Assembly (NCBI GenBank): GCA_947650285.1
Contig: CANTFL010001387.1
Coordinates: 248,001 to 312,000, forward strand
Origin: Hyaloperonospora brassicae
Lineage: Eukaryota; Oomycota; Peronosporomycetes; Peronosporales; Peronosporaceae
Direction: 5' to 3'
Length of the DNA stretch: 64,000 nucleotides
The notes beneath the pieces are model-generated. The model made no database searches. It worked only from the letters and a program-made list of their open reading frames with translations, and was not told the DNA's origin. This document shows positions 35,520-45,812 of this stretch, one piece after another. A program made the position numbers and the translations under genes. Position 1 is the stretch's first letter; every line of letters starts with the position of its first letter.

Positions 35520-37712
35520 AGTACCTGCTTCATCTGCGCGATCCAAAGGCTGGGAATGGACCACCGGCAAAGACGGGTGCAGGAAGCTCTTCTGTCCATA
35601 TCGCACGGTATCGGACGCAACTCGCATCTTTTCGCTGACCCATTCTGCGAGCCTACGACGGCAAATGTGAAGTATCCGCATGATCTCAAGGTCGCCTTCT
35701 TCAAGCGAGTCCAGCGCATGCACAAGACGACGATAGCGAGTAATGGTCTAGACCGTACCCAGAGGAGCAGCCCAGCTCAGGTGCGCGGCCGGGTTCAGGT
35801 GCGGTAAACACGCGACCATCGAGCTGCGACAAAGTGCACGCAACAGCACGTGAGTTACACTCGCACTATAGCCAGCATGATTTCTGCTAGATGTACCTGA
35901 TACTGCAGAGCGTGTAGCCAAATCTTTGAGCAATGCAGCTATGCCTCATTGAAAGCTTCGGCTTCGCCAACGTAGCAGCAAGGACATGTCCGTCTCATAA
36001 ACTCCTCTTCGCTCTCGTTCTCCTTCCGCGGCGTCGAGTAGTCCACAGAGTCTTTCGGCGGAAGATCAGCTTTGCTGCGCTTGGCAGCTGCAATCTCGTC
36101 GACGCGCTCTGCACTTTCACCAAAATGCAGCTCTCCGCCATAGCAAGGGTCGTTGGCAATGGGGAATCCAATGAGTTGTAAGTGCAGACGGATCTGGTGC
36201 GTTCTTCCTGTGACCGACTTGCACTTTACAAGGCTCGTTGACTTATCTGCGCGGACGAGACGCACTATGGTCTCCGACGCTTTGCCATTCGCATGGCACT
36301 CCCACACACCATCACGAGCTGAAAGACAGCGGAGTGGGCAGCTAATAACGATAGCGTCCTCCTCTGGGAAGGTAAGCACACTAGCAGGACAAGTGGCTCT
36401 GGCTTTGCTCACTAGCATCTCTTGGGCCGCCTGGTCGAGCATACCCGGAAACAGACCGCGCACACGCGCAAGATACGTCTTGGTCGCCTGACGGTTAGCT
36501 GCTCCACAAAAGTGAATCCGAAGGTTTATTAGAAGACGCATACGCTTGCACGAGGCAGGAAACTGATTGCACAAGAGTCGTTGCAACTTCAGATCATAAC
36601 GTACCAATGGTCAACGACAGAGACTTCGCCGTGGCCGCATTCTTTGCTAGAAGCACAACACCTGATGCAGCCGAGTGAGTCAGAACGAATGACTTGTGGC
36701 TTACATCCGATCAGTCTTTTCATCGTACCAGATGTGAGTCGATCAAGCCGATGAACGACGTGAAGCTGCGGAAGGTCTGACCGGGTGGCTTGCAGGATCG
36801 AATGCAGCGCGTTGTGGCGGTACGCACCACACGGGTGAGTTGGCATGGAAGGTGGCTTCGACACGACAATCTGGCAGGCACAGGACGGTCAATACAAGGT
36901 GCCGCAACGCACAGTACTTACTCATGCACGTACCAGCTCGTCGTCCTCGTGCACTACTGCCACCTCATCTCCGGATACTGGAGGCTCGTGTCGATGCGCC
37001 TACAATGTTGACACATACCTCGCTATCAGCACTCGGGCAAGATCAACAATAAAGTGACGACCGCAAGCTCCGCAAACGGTACCGTATGAATGATCAAATC
37101 TCCGTTCTTGAGGATAGTATCGGCCGGCACGATCTTGCGATTCACCGAGATGCGTCCCGACGCAATGGCAAATCTCTACACACAATATCACGCTCATCCA
37201 GCAATCAGTCAGCCATAGTCCCACAGTCTCTTTCGTCAAACACTCACGTAATACTCTGGCGCATTGGCACCGAATTCCTTGGTAAAAACCTCCAACAGCT
37301 CGCGGCCGTACCACCTCTCTTTGGCAAATGTGCGGAACTCGTACACGTATGGATCGACCATTCGATACCCTGCAGCGACCACCCGAGTCCACTCAGGTTA
37401 GTTTGTTTGTCTCTGTTGCACACTGGTTTTCGTTCCACCAAATGGATACACAATAACTCCTTCGCCGCCCTTACCATCGGCAAATGAGTACTTGGGCGTC
37501 GCACACTGGAAGCGGTTAGCGCTCTTGGCTTCTCGCTTGGACTTGTGCTTCTTCGCTTGACACTCTGCTGGATCCCTCTGCGCACGACGCATCTTCTTCA
37601 GTTGTCTCTTGCTGACAGCTCTGCCTCCTTCGTCTCCAGTGTTCGTCACTAGTGCGATGGCACAGTGTGTACCGCTGAGCTCCATGTCACTCACAGAATT
37701 ATTGTTGTCCTC
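35520..37712 (-). repeat. Arm 2 of the inverted duplication
   Basis: Reverse-complement copy of 13847-16026. Introns and exons match almost base for base. The differences I saw are a handful of substitutions plus a small insertion in the last exon. It is flanked on the high-coordinate side by a decayed ATPase fragment, matching the gene order of arm 1 with about 1.8 kb missing between them. Confidence 0.93.
35939..37685 (-). CDS. RluA-family pseudouridine synthase, C-terminally truncated copy
   Basis: Same eight-exon organisation as the gene at 13874, and the splice sites I checked are conserved. The ATG is at 37685. The HRLDRLTSG catalytic motif and the GRTHQIRLHLQ motif are intact. A CAG-to-TAG change at 35939-35941 ends the protein about 36 residues early, after GEAEAFNEA. 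The former last exon also carries a small insertion. Missense differences are few (for example Ala-Val to Ala-Ile near the start, Arg to Cys, Pro to Ser). The enzyme core could still fold, so I call it a truncated gene rather than a certain pseudogene. The open frame continues upstream to 37844 only because decayed ATPase sequence happens to be open. Confidence 0.75.
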
Positions 37713-37730
37713 ATTTGTCCTCAAACGAAA

Positions 37731-38092
37731 AGCTGTCAATGGTAGACGTTTTTTAACCGATTCCAAAACTTGCCAAGTAGCACGAAAGAAAGCAGCACCG
37801 TTGGCATTTGATGATTGTGTCTCGATTGGCATCACTTGAGTCACCCAGCAAACAAGCGTGTACGCCGCTCAGAAGACCGTAAACAAGCGATGCGTTGGAG
37901 CTATGGATACAAGAATAACATGCTCAGCGTCCAATTCTTACCGCCTCATATGCATCGACGTGGAACGGACGTGTAGCATACATCTGGAGGGGTTTGGCAT
38001 AAATACCACGATCAGAATTTGCCACGAGACACCTGGAAGGATCGTTGATGCCAAGCTGTGTTCAGTCAACGCGATAGTATGGATACACATTT
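37731..38092 (-). pseudogene. Decayed fragment of the copper ATPase
   Basis: Reading the minus strand, this matches the ATPase gene from about 11640 to 12010, i.e. the first membrane helices. Shared landmarks include GCTTGGCATC, GGTGTCTCGTGGCAAA, TTCCACGTCGATGC, CTACTTGGCAAG and GGAATCGGTT. Many substitutions and several indels break the frame. It lies directly upstream of the second synthase copy, in the same relative order as the intact pair, but the ATPase 3' two thirds are missing. Confidence 0.9.
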
Positions 38093-38169
38093 TACAAGAA
38101 CAGCTTGGACAGTGATATATAGCATCACTTTATGACTGAACTGTCTCTTGACTTTTAAACTGCACGACA

Positions 38170-38343
38170 TTGCCACAGGCGACAGCTATAGGAGGATCCA
38201 TGGCGGGCCAGATGAAACTGGAAGAAACGATAAAGGGTAGGTGAGAAATGATCGAAGGTGACTGCACCAGCTACCTTGTATCATCACAATATCCAGCCTT
38301 GAAGACGAAGGGTGAACACGACATTGCGCAACTGTTCGCGAAG
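38170..38343 (+). repeat. Dispersed repeat R2, copy 2, left half
   Basis: Homologous to 16930-17106. It ends with CGAAG (38339-38343), the left target-site duplication of the Ty3 element. The right half resumes at 46254. Confidence 0.6.
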
Positions 38344-38918
38344 TGTAGCGGGGCACTGTTGACTACGTACTAGTTGACCAGTACGGAGTATACTTCCACT
38401 GACGACAGTGGTCGACAGTGCCCTGCTAGGTGTTTTAGGGAAAACACAGAGGAAGGAAAGGAGACTAAGTAGTCAGACTAGTCTCTTGGTAAAAGTAAAA
38501 CTGTATTAATACAATTAAGTCTTATTGTAACGGGGCACACCCTTGCGTGAACTTAACGCAAGGGTTTCGGGTGCCCCGACAGACGTACACGAGGCGAACG
38601 AGGAGCCGTAGGGAGGGAAAAAGTAAAACTGTTGTATTAATATAATTAAGTCTTTTTGCTACTGTCTCTCTGTTTAACCTGACTTAATTATGTTAATATA
38701 ACTGAGTGTATGGTGACGTCTCGTCACCACTCATTGCGCGCGTCCTGCTGCGATTGGTGGGTTGATATCATCACGATATCAACCAATGAGCAGACCCTTT
38801 GGTCGCTTCACCAATACCACCATTATCGGTGATATTGTTCAAAGAATATTCAACTTAATATTCTTTATTGTCACTTTCTTTAAAGTGACAATTCCATTTA
38901 ACGGGCTGCCCCGTTACA
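38344..38918 (-). repeat. 3' LTR (left), compound
   Basis: 575 bp versus 441 bp for the right LTR. Both share the terminal ~180 bp and the inner ~260 bp. The extra ~130 bp (about 38526-38660) starts with a second TGTAACGGGGCAC and repeats the TAAAACTG-TATTAATA-AATTAAGTC block, so it looks like the start of a related LTR embedded in this one. Confidence 0.92.
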
Positions 38919-39050
38919 TCACCCCCCCCTTAACTGATAATCACTGTGTGACTATCGAAAACTTGGCGGCCACCCGTTGGGCGCCATTGGGACAGGGAGC
39001 ACTTGTTGGGTCAGTTCCATTCACTTTCCGCTTGACCTCGCATAGTTAAC

Positions 39051-40259
39051 ATGTCTATGCGGGGTGACTCAAGGCACACAGAGTCTGTGCCTGTGCCAGC
39101 TTCTGCGGCAGACGATTCGTCGTCTGCTGCTCGTTCTTCGCCTGCAGCAAGAGGTGCTGCAGGTGCACGCGGTACAACACCGCGTGCGCATGATGATTCC
39201 GACATTGAGGTCATCCACTCTGGCGAGTCAGACGTGTCTGACTCGGGCAATGCTGCAGAGGCGTCTCGCTCACCGGCGACGCCTCAGTGTTCGCCAAGGC
39301 CACTGCCGAACGAACGGACTCGTGAGTTGCAACACAGTCTGTTCGGCAGTGATGACGAATCTGATGATGAGTATGTTTGCTCATCACCGAAATCAGCTCG
39401 TGCTCCTTCGCACGAGCGACCTGACGATGGTGCAACCCATCGTCATACTGACAACCGTGGTACCAACAAAGGTACCACCGTGAAGCGTGATGAGCTGAAG
39501 CCGTGGCGTTTGCCCGAACGGCTTATCAATGGCTTGTCTCACGAGACAAGCCAACACCATCGAATGCCCTTATTCGATGCGACTGAGCTTCACGGCTTAA
39601 GTTCCAGCGCGAGCAACTTTCGCGCTGAAGAATACTTCTATCTCGATGCCTTCCTTAGACATCGATGGTACAACAGCAACAGAAAGCGTGACAAAGCCTC
39701 GCTTTTGGCAGCGTGGAATGCGTTCGTCCAAAACGTAAAGAATTTTGGACGAGAAGGGTGGCTCAAGAAACTTGAAGCGGTACGCCTCAGGTTTGAAAAG
39801 CGAACGCCAACCGGTGCCAGGTACCGGTTGCACTGTTTGTCGAGTGAGGCAGACATTCCTTGCCTCACATGGGGAGACCCTTGTGCGAGTTGTGTTGACA
39901 ACTCGCAGCGTGCACATAGGAACGTGTATTCCCTAAGTTCACCCTGGGGAAGGGCACACATCTCGTCTGAGATGCGGGACGCGATTGCAAACTTGCAATC
40001 CGTCTACAAGCGCCTAGGGCGCGTGTTTACCGATGGTCCCTCGGACCAATCGGATGAGTCTCGTCATATTGGTGAACGAGACCGGGCACATCCATCATCA
40101 GCTGGGAGCGGGGCTCCCAGCTGTTCCACGCGGGTGAATACCGCCTCCACTCGACGAGGTAACTCGTCCTTGATCCTGAATAGTCACGGTGGTTCAAGAT
40201 ACGCTCCACTAGAAAGCGTTGACCACCGTGTGAGTCCACCAAATGATGTGGCGGAGTAA
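39051..40259 (+). CDS. Antisense ORF of the Ty3 element, 402 aa, unknown function
   Basis: An open frame on the strand opposite gag-pol, between the 3' LTR and the chromodomain, starting 132 bp inside the LTR edge. Residues 1-150 are rich in Ser, Asp, Ala and Arg (disordered). Residues ~185-330 look folded: an aromatic, basic segment (EEYFYLDAFLRHRWYNSNRK, then SLLAAWNAFVQNVKNFGREG) and a cysteine group (HCLS, IPCLTW, PCASC) that could bind metal. I recognise no family. Its 3' end overlaps the sense chromodomain frame (40027-40407). The frame is uninterrupted although the sense genes are broken, which suggests recent selection or a younger origin. The left LTR could serve as a promoter only if it drives transcription inward on the plus strand, which is untested. 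Confidence 0.7.
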   Translation: MSMRGDSRHTESVPVPASAADDSSSAARSSPAARGAAGARGTTPRAHDDSDIEVIHSGESDVSDSGNAAEASRSPATPQCSPRPLPNERTRELQHSLFGSDDESDDEYVCSSPKSARAPSHERPDDGATHRHTDNRGTNKGTTVKRDELKPWRLPERLINGLSHETSQHHRMPLFDATELHGLSSSASNFRAEEYFYLDAFLRHRWYNSNRKRDKASLLAAWNAFVQNVKNFGREGWLKKLEAVRLRFEKRTPTGARYRLHCLSSEADIPCLTWGDPCASCVDNSQRAHRNVYSLSSPWGRAHISSEMRDAIANLQSVYKRLGRVFTDGPSDQSDESRHIGERDRAHPSSAGSGAPSCSTRVNTASTRRGNSSLILNSHGGSRYAPLESVDHRVSPPNDVAE

Positions 40260-43200
40260 AAAAAGACCTCCTCCAGATCGTTCTGCTCACCATCTCGATC
40301 CTTACGAGATGGATCGCGCAATCAATGAATTGCGCGATGACTTGAAGCACGAGCGCGACCGGCGCTACGCTTCGACTGATACCGTGCGGAAGAACCGCAA
40401 AGAGCACGATGCTGATCGGGCGAGGGATCGCGCCGGATTATGCCACAGCGCAGCTTCAGGTCGAGCACGACGTCCGCTCCCTATACAGGGAGCGGGCGAC
40501 AGCTCGCGGGGAGACATCTCGGTTGAGTTCCGAGGTATCATATCTGCGCGACCAGACGGATCGTCTGGAGCGCGAACGCAAGAACTTGATGGATGTTCTT
40601 GAACGTGGGGGCTATCGTCATCGGAAGAAGAAGGCTCGTACTGACAGTACGGCCTAAGCCTCCCCACGTAAAACGTAGGATGTGTGCGCATCTTACGTGA
40701 CAATTCGATCGTGTATGCATTGTCCTTGCGATGCAACACTCGAAATGGCCCAATGTACTTCGGAAGTAGTTTACTACTGCCGACACTAGTGACTGCATGT
40801 CCAGGTAAGTTTACCGTAGACAGTAGTACTAGGTCGTTAACCTTAAATGAAAGAGCATTTGCTCTTCCATTCTTGTCTGCGTTCCGTTTCTGACGGTCCA
40901 CCGCATTTGCGATGGCGTCCTGAACGAAACGGACTACCGCTTCTCGAGTCAGCAGGAAGTTCTCTGCTGACTCTTTGTTTTGTCTTTCAGTGCGCTTCGT
41001 GCGCACTGCTAAGAGATTGATCTCTTCTTCAGCGAGGTTGTCTTCTTCCTCGCTGGCATAATCGTTGACGATGCTGAATATACCAGCATCGTCATCATCA
41101 TCCGAGTCAGTAATAGCGTCGCCGCTATTACTGAGGTGATCTTCTTCATCGATGTCGACTTGATCGACATCGGCATCATACGTGACGACGTTAGCGTCGA
41201 CACGTGATGAGCAAGAGCCAAAACAGTTTTTGCTTAAGCGAGTCCCTCCCCCCTTATCCAAGCGTCACACTTTAGAAGGGTGGGCACACGTGGATGGCGT
41301 AGGCCATTCACATAGAACGGTGTATGCGTTGTGGACGTAATAACGGAATTGTTGATGGCAAACTCAACCATCGGCAAGAACTCACTCCAATGTGAAAAGG
41401 AGTGGACGTATCCACGAAGGATCTCTTCGAGGACACGGTTCGCACGTTCAGTCTGACCATCTGTTTCGGGATGATCAGAGGTTGACATCTTCAATCGTGT
41501 TCCAAGAGAACGGAACACGGTTTGCCAAAATGACGCCGTGAACCGAGGGTCAGGGTCGGATACGAGTTCACGGGGTAACCCGTGGAGTCTAAAGACCGTC
41601 TCTAGAAAGATACGAGCACAAACTTGAGCCTTGATCGACTCAGGGACAGCAAAAAGATGCACGATCTTGCTGAATCGGTCAACAAACACAAGAATACCAT
41701 TATTCTTGTGAGCGTCTTCGGTAAAACCGAAGACGAAGTCCATTAAAACGGACTGCCATCACTCTGTCGGAACAGGCAGAAGCTGCAATGGCACACGGGA
41801 TGAAGGACTAGGCTTCACCCGTTGACAAACTTCGCAAGCACGTATGTACTTGCGGACAAACTGATACTGGCGTGGCCAGTAAAAGTCACGACTTACCGTG
41901 AGGTAAGTCTTTTCTCTACCACGATGGCCGCTTGTTGGGGCATCGTGATACTCATACATGATGCGTAAACGAAATTCATCATGGTCGGGAACGACGACAC
42001 GAGGCGTGTCGTCGGCAACAGCTGTATAGTACAGCAATCCGTTGCGTGTACTATACCGATCCGATGAGGATCGGTACAACGCTGGTAAATCCCTCATGGA
42101 TTTGCTGGATGGATTCGCCAGATGATCCATCAATCGCAGAAGATCCTTATCTTCCGCGTATGCCTTTCGTACGTCGTCAAGTAAACTTGATGACGGGACA
42201 CTGACTGCCAGTGTCGCAACAGTGGGCTTATCCTAACTGTTTGGTTGTGCGACCGGCTCGAAATCGGGCCGGCGCGAGAGCTCATCCGCGACGACAATTA
42301 GTCGTCCTGGTTTATACTCCACGGAAAAGTTATACTCCGCGAAGAAAGAAATCCACCTTGACATCCTTTGCGAGAGGTGTGGGCTGTTTACGGCCGTGCG
42401 TAGTGACGCATGGTCCGTATAGACGATGAACGGTCTATCTCCCAAGAGATAGACCCAGAACTTGGCCAGTGCATACTTCATGGCAAGGAGTTCCTTGTCA
42501 TGCACTGGGTAATTACGATCAGCTGCTTGCAGCTGACGCGACTGATAACAGATGACGCGCTCCGCGCCATCTGCATCGGACTGCATTAACGCACAGCCGA
42601 TTGCAAAATCGCTGGCGTCACAGACCACATGAAATGGTCTATCCTGATCCGCAATCGCCAAGATCGGCGATTGCATCAATCTTTGCTTGATACCTTTAAA
42701 GGAACGCTGGCACTCAGCGTTCCATGACCACTTGACATTTTTCTTGAGCAAGCAAGAAAGATGAACAGTCATCTCGGCGTAGTTGCGCGAGTACTTGTGC
42801 AAGTGCGCCGCTAAGCCAAGGAACTTCCTTAGTCCCTTGACATCGACTGGCACTGGCCAGTCGGTGATCGCCTTGATCTTTTCGGGATCAGGGCGGACCC
42901 CGTGTTTGCCGACGATGCACCCAAGAAGTGGTATTTCGCTAGCCGCGAATATACACTTCTTGAGGTTGGCGTACAACTTGTGCTTGCGCATAAGTTGAAG
43001 AACCTTACGGACGTGAGTTCGGTGAACTTCAACGTCCGTCTTTCCGTCCATATTCCGGCTATGGACGAACACATCGTCGAAGTAACTCGGTGCGAAATCG
43101 CGCACCGGTCTCAACAGATTTGTGACACATCTGTTGAATGTTGCAAGGGCATTGCTCAGCCCTATGTGACATAACTAGCCACTCCCACAGCATCCCGCTG

Positions 43201-44033
43201 GAGGTACTCACTGCTGTGAACGGGATGTACCGTTCACGCATAATGATCTGATGGAATCCGTCCATCAGATCCATGGACGAAAAGATGGTACTCTTTGACA
43301 TACCATCTATGATTACGTCCTTCCTCGGTATCGGCGTCTGAGCCGGTACCGTTGCAGCATTCAATTTGTTGAATGCGTGCACTATCCGCCACCCTCCTGT
43401 GGCCTTTCGCACACAGAAGGTCGGAGAGATGTGAAGGGATGTTGATTCCCTCACATGGCCCGCTGCTAAGAGATCGGCAAAGAACTTGTCGATCGCTAGT
43501 ACTTGTTCACGAGGCAGTGGCCACTGCTTCATGACACAATACTTCGAGACCGGTTTGAGCTCGATCTCGTGTCGAGTGCCTTTGTCCTTAGGCAACTCGC
43601 AAGGTACGGATTCAGGGAACACATCCCTGAATTCGATCAAATACTTATAAAAAGAATTTGCCTGAAGTGACTCCCAGGATTGGGACGCGTATCGCTTAAT
43701 CCGAGTCTTCTCATCGATGACACTTTCGTTCATCGATGAGCTGCTGAGAACCCTCTCGGTATCAGTAAACACCGTTGCCGATCGAATATCGGTAACGTAC
43801 TCGTCCTCCGCGACGAGTACACAGATCTTCTTGAATTTGCCACTACGCAGATCACGCAAGAACCGTTTCGGTTCTAGCGTTGGCAACTGAGTGATCTCCG
43901 AAGTTAACTTCGGAGGCACAATCAGATCAAGCGTATAAGCGCCTACGCTTGATCCATCATTAACCAAGACATTCAGTGTCTCGATTACCTCCTGGGAAAT
44001 CACTTCCACAGTATCTGGGTTAGCTTTCTCCAC
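40027..44033 (-). pseudogene. pol: reverse transcriptase, RNase H, integrase, chromodomain (broken)
   Basis: Reverse transcriptase starts at about 43700 (PLPREQVLAID, TPIPRKDVIIDGM, FSSMDLMDGFHQI). It shifts frame near 43160 and continues to the YFDD catalytic motif at about 43080. RNase H follows (VVCDASDFAIGCALMQ, YTDHASL). A TAG near 42230 precedes the integrase HHCC region (GHRGREKTY, CEVCQRVKPSPSS). A TGA near 41757 separates it from the DDE core (DFVFGF, SDPDPRF, TDGQTERANRVLEE). The C-terminal region (KYIGPFRVLHRKD) shifts frame before the chromodomain (VERILNHRDY, YLVEWRRYSPAWNSWEPRS, about 40205-40060). At least four lesions make it non-functional. Confidence 0.93.
40243..40657 (+). 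pseudogene. Second antisense ORF, coiled coil, with one frame change
   Basis: Begins at an ATG overlapping the end of the 402-aa antisense ORF by 17 nt, in the +1 frame, beside a run of seven A. It encodes a charged coiled coil (MDRAINELRDDLKHERDRR). Near 40410-40430 the coiled-coil pattern moves to the next frame (YATAQLQVEHDVRSLYRE ... RLERERKNLMDVLE) and ends at 40657. It lies opposite the integrase C-terminus and chromodomain. It may be a second cistron, or the continuation of the first ORF by frameshifting; both are inference. Confidence 0.45.
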
Positions 44034-44201
44034 AATGTAGTGATCATCTACATTGTGTTCTTGTACAGTCGTGCTAACGACCGTACCACAAGTGAGGCCA
44101 TCGCACTCGCTCGTAGTACACCCACGTGAGTGTGGGCGTTCTAAAATATTCGTCAGGTGATTATCTAAGGAACAAGTAGCAGGTGTCGTAACCTATCGAT
44201 A

Positions 44202-44534
44202 CTACCAACTCACTCTTGGCTCGTATTTACTGAGCCAAGGCAATCCAAAGATGACGTCGAACTTGTCATCTAGGTCAAGCACGATGAAATCATCATCGTA
44301 CTGTTCGCTTTTTAACGTGTTGTAGATTCCGACTACACTTTTCTTCACAGTGATCGATGCGCCTGTCGCTAGGCGCACCTTCATCTTCGTTGGTGGGATC
44401 TCCCGCTCCACGAAGTTAAAACTTCCTGCCTCTAGCGACTGGTGACGAACAAAATTGTTCGACGCCCCACAGTCAACTAGGGCACGAAGTGACAAGTCTT
44501 TTGTCACTTCCAACTTCAAGGTGATGAGTGACAC
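44202..44534 (-). pseudogene. Retroviral-type aspartic protease of the Ty3 element
   Basis: Contains ALVDCGASNNFVR, the Ty3-type protease active-site region with Asp-Cys-Gly-Ala replacing the usual DSGA/DTGA, followed by a VGIYNTL/FIVLDLDDKFDVIFGLPWLSKY segment typical of oomycete gypsy proteases. It lies between gag and reverse transcriptase. The frame is open locally but is separated from both neighbours by breaks. Confidence 0.8.
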
Positions 44535-44641
44535 CTCATCACCAGGTGCAGAGACACACAGAAATTGTGTGTCGGGAGCAATCTTCTTCAGGAGATTTGC
44601 AAATTCTCTTGATGTTGCTGGATCAGTAGGGTGCTCCGCCC

Positions 44642-45762
44642 CTACTGACCCCGACCATTTTTTGATGGTCCACCTCGCTGTTGCGACTTCGCAACATCAA
44701 CGGACCCTCGTCCTCCAGTTCTTCTTGCTGGTGGGTGAATACTGCGCTCAGCACCGCGAGGTTCTGAGCGGGGGATACTGCATTCATATGCATAGTGTCC
44801 CAGTTTATGACAGCGATGGCATCTCACCATTCGCTTTCATTTGCAGGGCGAGGTTTCTCGCCCTTGATATTACAGAGATCCATTGGGACTGGGCCTTTGA
44901 CTGCTAATAGTCTTTGTGGACGATGCGGGGTCAACGTAGCGTGAGACTGTCTCACGCTATAATCTTCTTGCTCCGCTGCGAAGATTTCCTCTGAGATCGT
45001 CTTTAGCTCTCCGCGGAACAGGTGGTCCCTAACGGGACCTTCTGAAAGCTTTTGAATAAAGATTGTGATCATCACAAACTCACTCACAGGGTTCACTACC
45101 ATGCAGCTTGCAAGGTAGCGTACGTGCTGAGCGTAAGCGTGAACCTTACGCTTACCCTGTTTGATTCCAAGGAGTTCATATAGTGTTCTGAACTCTGCTC
45201 TGGGCGGCTCGAACGTCTCACTGAGCAGGGTCTTGAAGACATCTAACGACCCAAACACATTTGTGTCGTGCAACTTACGGTTCAGGGCTCAAGCTCTGGC
45301 TTGTCCTGTCAGGTTATACTGAGAGAATGATACTTGCATTCGCTCATCGTTGATGCGACGAGAATCGATGCCATCGTCCAGCTCAACGAACCATCTCAAC
45401 AGGGATTCTTCCTCGACTCCCCGATACTTGGAGACCTCTAGTTTTAGAGACTCCCGTCGACGCTCACGCGTCGGCTCTGCGGACTGAGACTTTTGTTGTC
45501 TCAGTGCTTCATTCCGCTGGTGATCTTGTTGTTAAAACAAGGTCACCTGAGCTCGCGACTAATCAAGTTCTCGTTGCAAGAACTTGCTGATGACGTCATG
45601 TTGCTGGCCCCTATCCCTTGAGGATAGCATGGCCCAGATGGCTTCCTCGCCAACGGTCGAACTCATTCGTTTGATCGCACTCCATTCGATGTCGCTCAAA
45701 TGAAAGTAGCTTTTGCGGGATCCGTGACAGCTGTCGCCGTCTACATCGTCCAACATGTTCAT
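44642..45762 (-). pseudogene. gag with zinc knuckle (broken)
   Basis: Starts near 45762 (MNMLDDVDGDS). The frame closes at 45559, and reading resumes to about 45290 (SLLRWFVELDDGID, QYNLTGQARA). A TGA at 45289-45291 stands where most relatives have Trp, then KLHDTNVFGSLDVFKTLL to 44824. The zinc knuckle CHRCHKLGHYAYEC is at about 44810. Perfect hairpins persist across the broken stretch (for example 45483-45505 and 45519-45547). Confidence 0.85.
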
Positions 45763-45812
45763 GTTGGGCGATGGGGTTGTGGTCCTTGGACGGACTACAA
45801 AGTGCTACCAGG

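Noticed and set aside
39100..40230. Regularly spaced inverted repeats suggesting a CRISPR array
   Set aside because: The stems differ from each other in sequence, there is no constant repeat, and the region is coding inside a eukaryotic retrotransposon.
43896..43915. 20-bp perfect palindrome as an operator or recombination site
   Set aside because: It sits inside the protease-RT coding region of the Ty3 element and is one of dozens of similar stems, so it needs no separate explanation.
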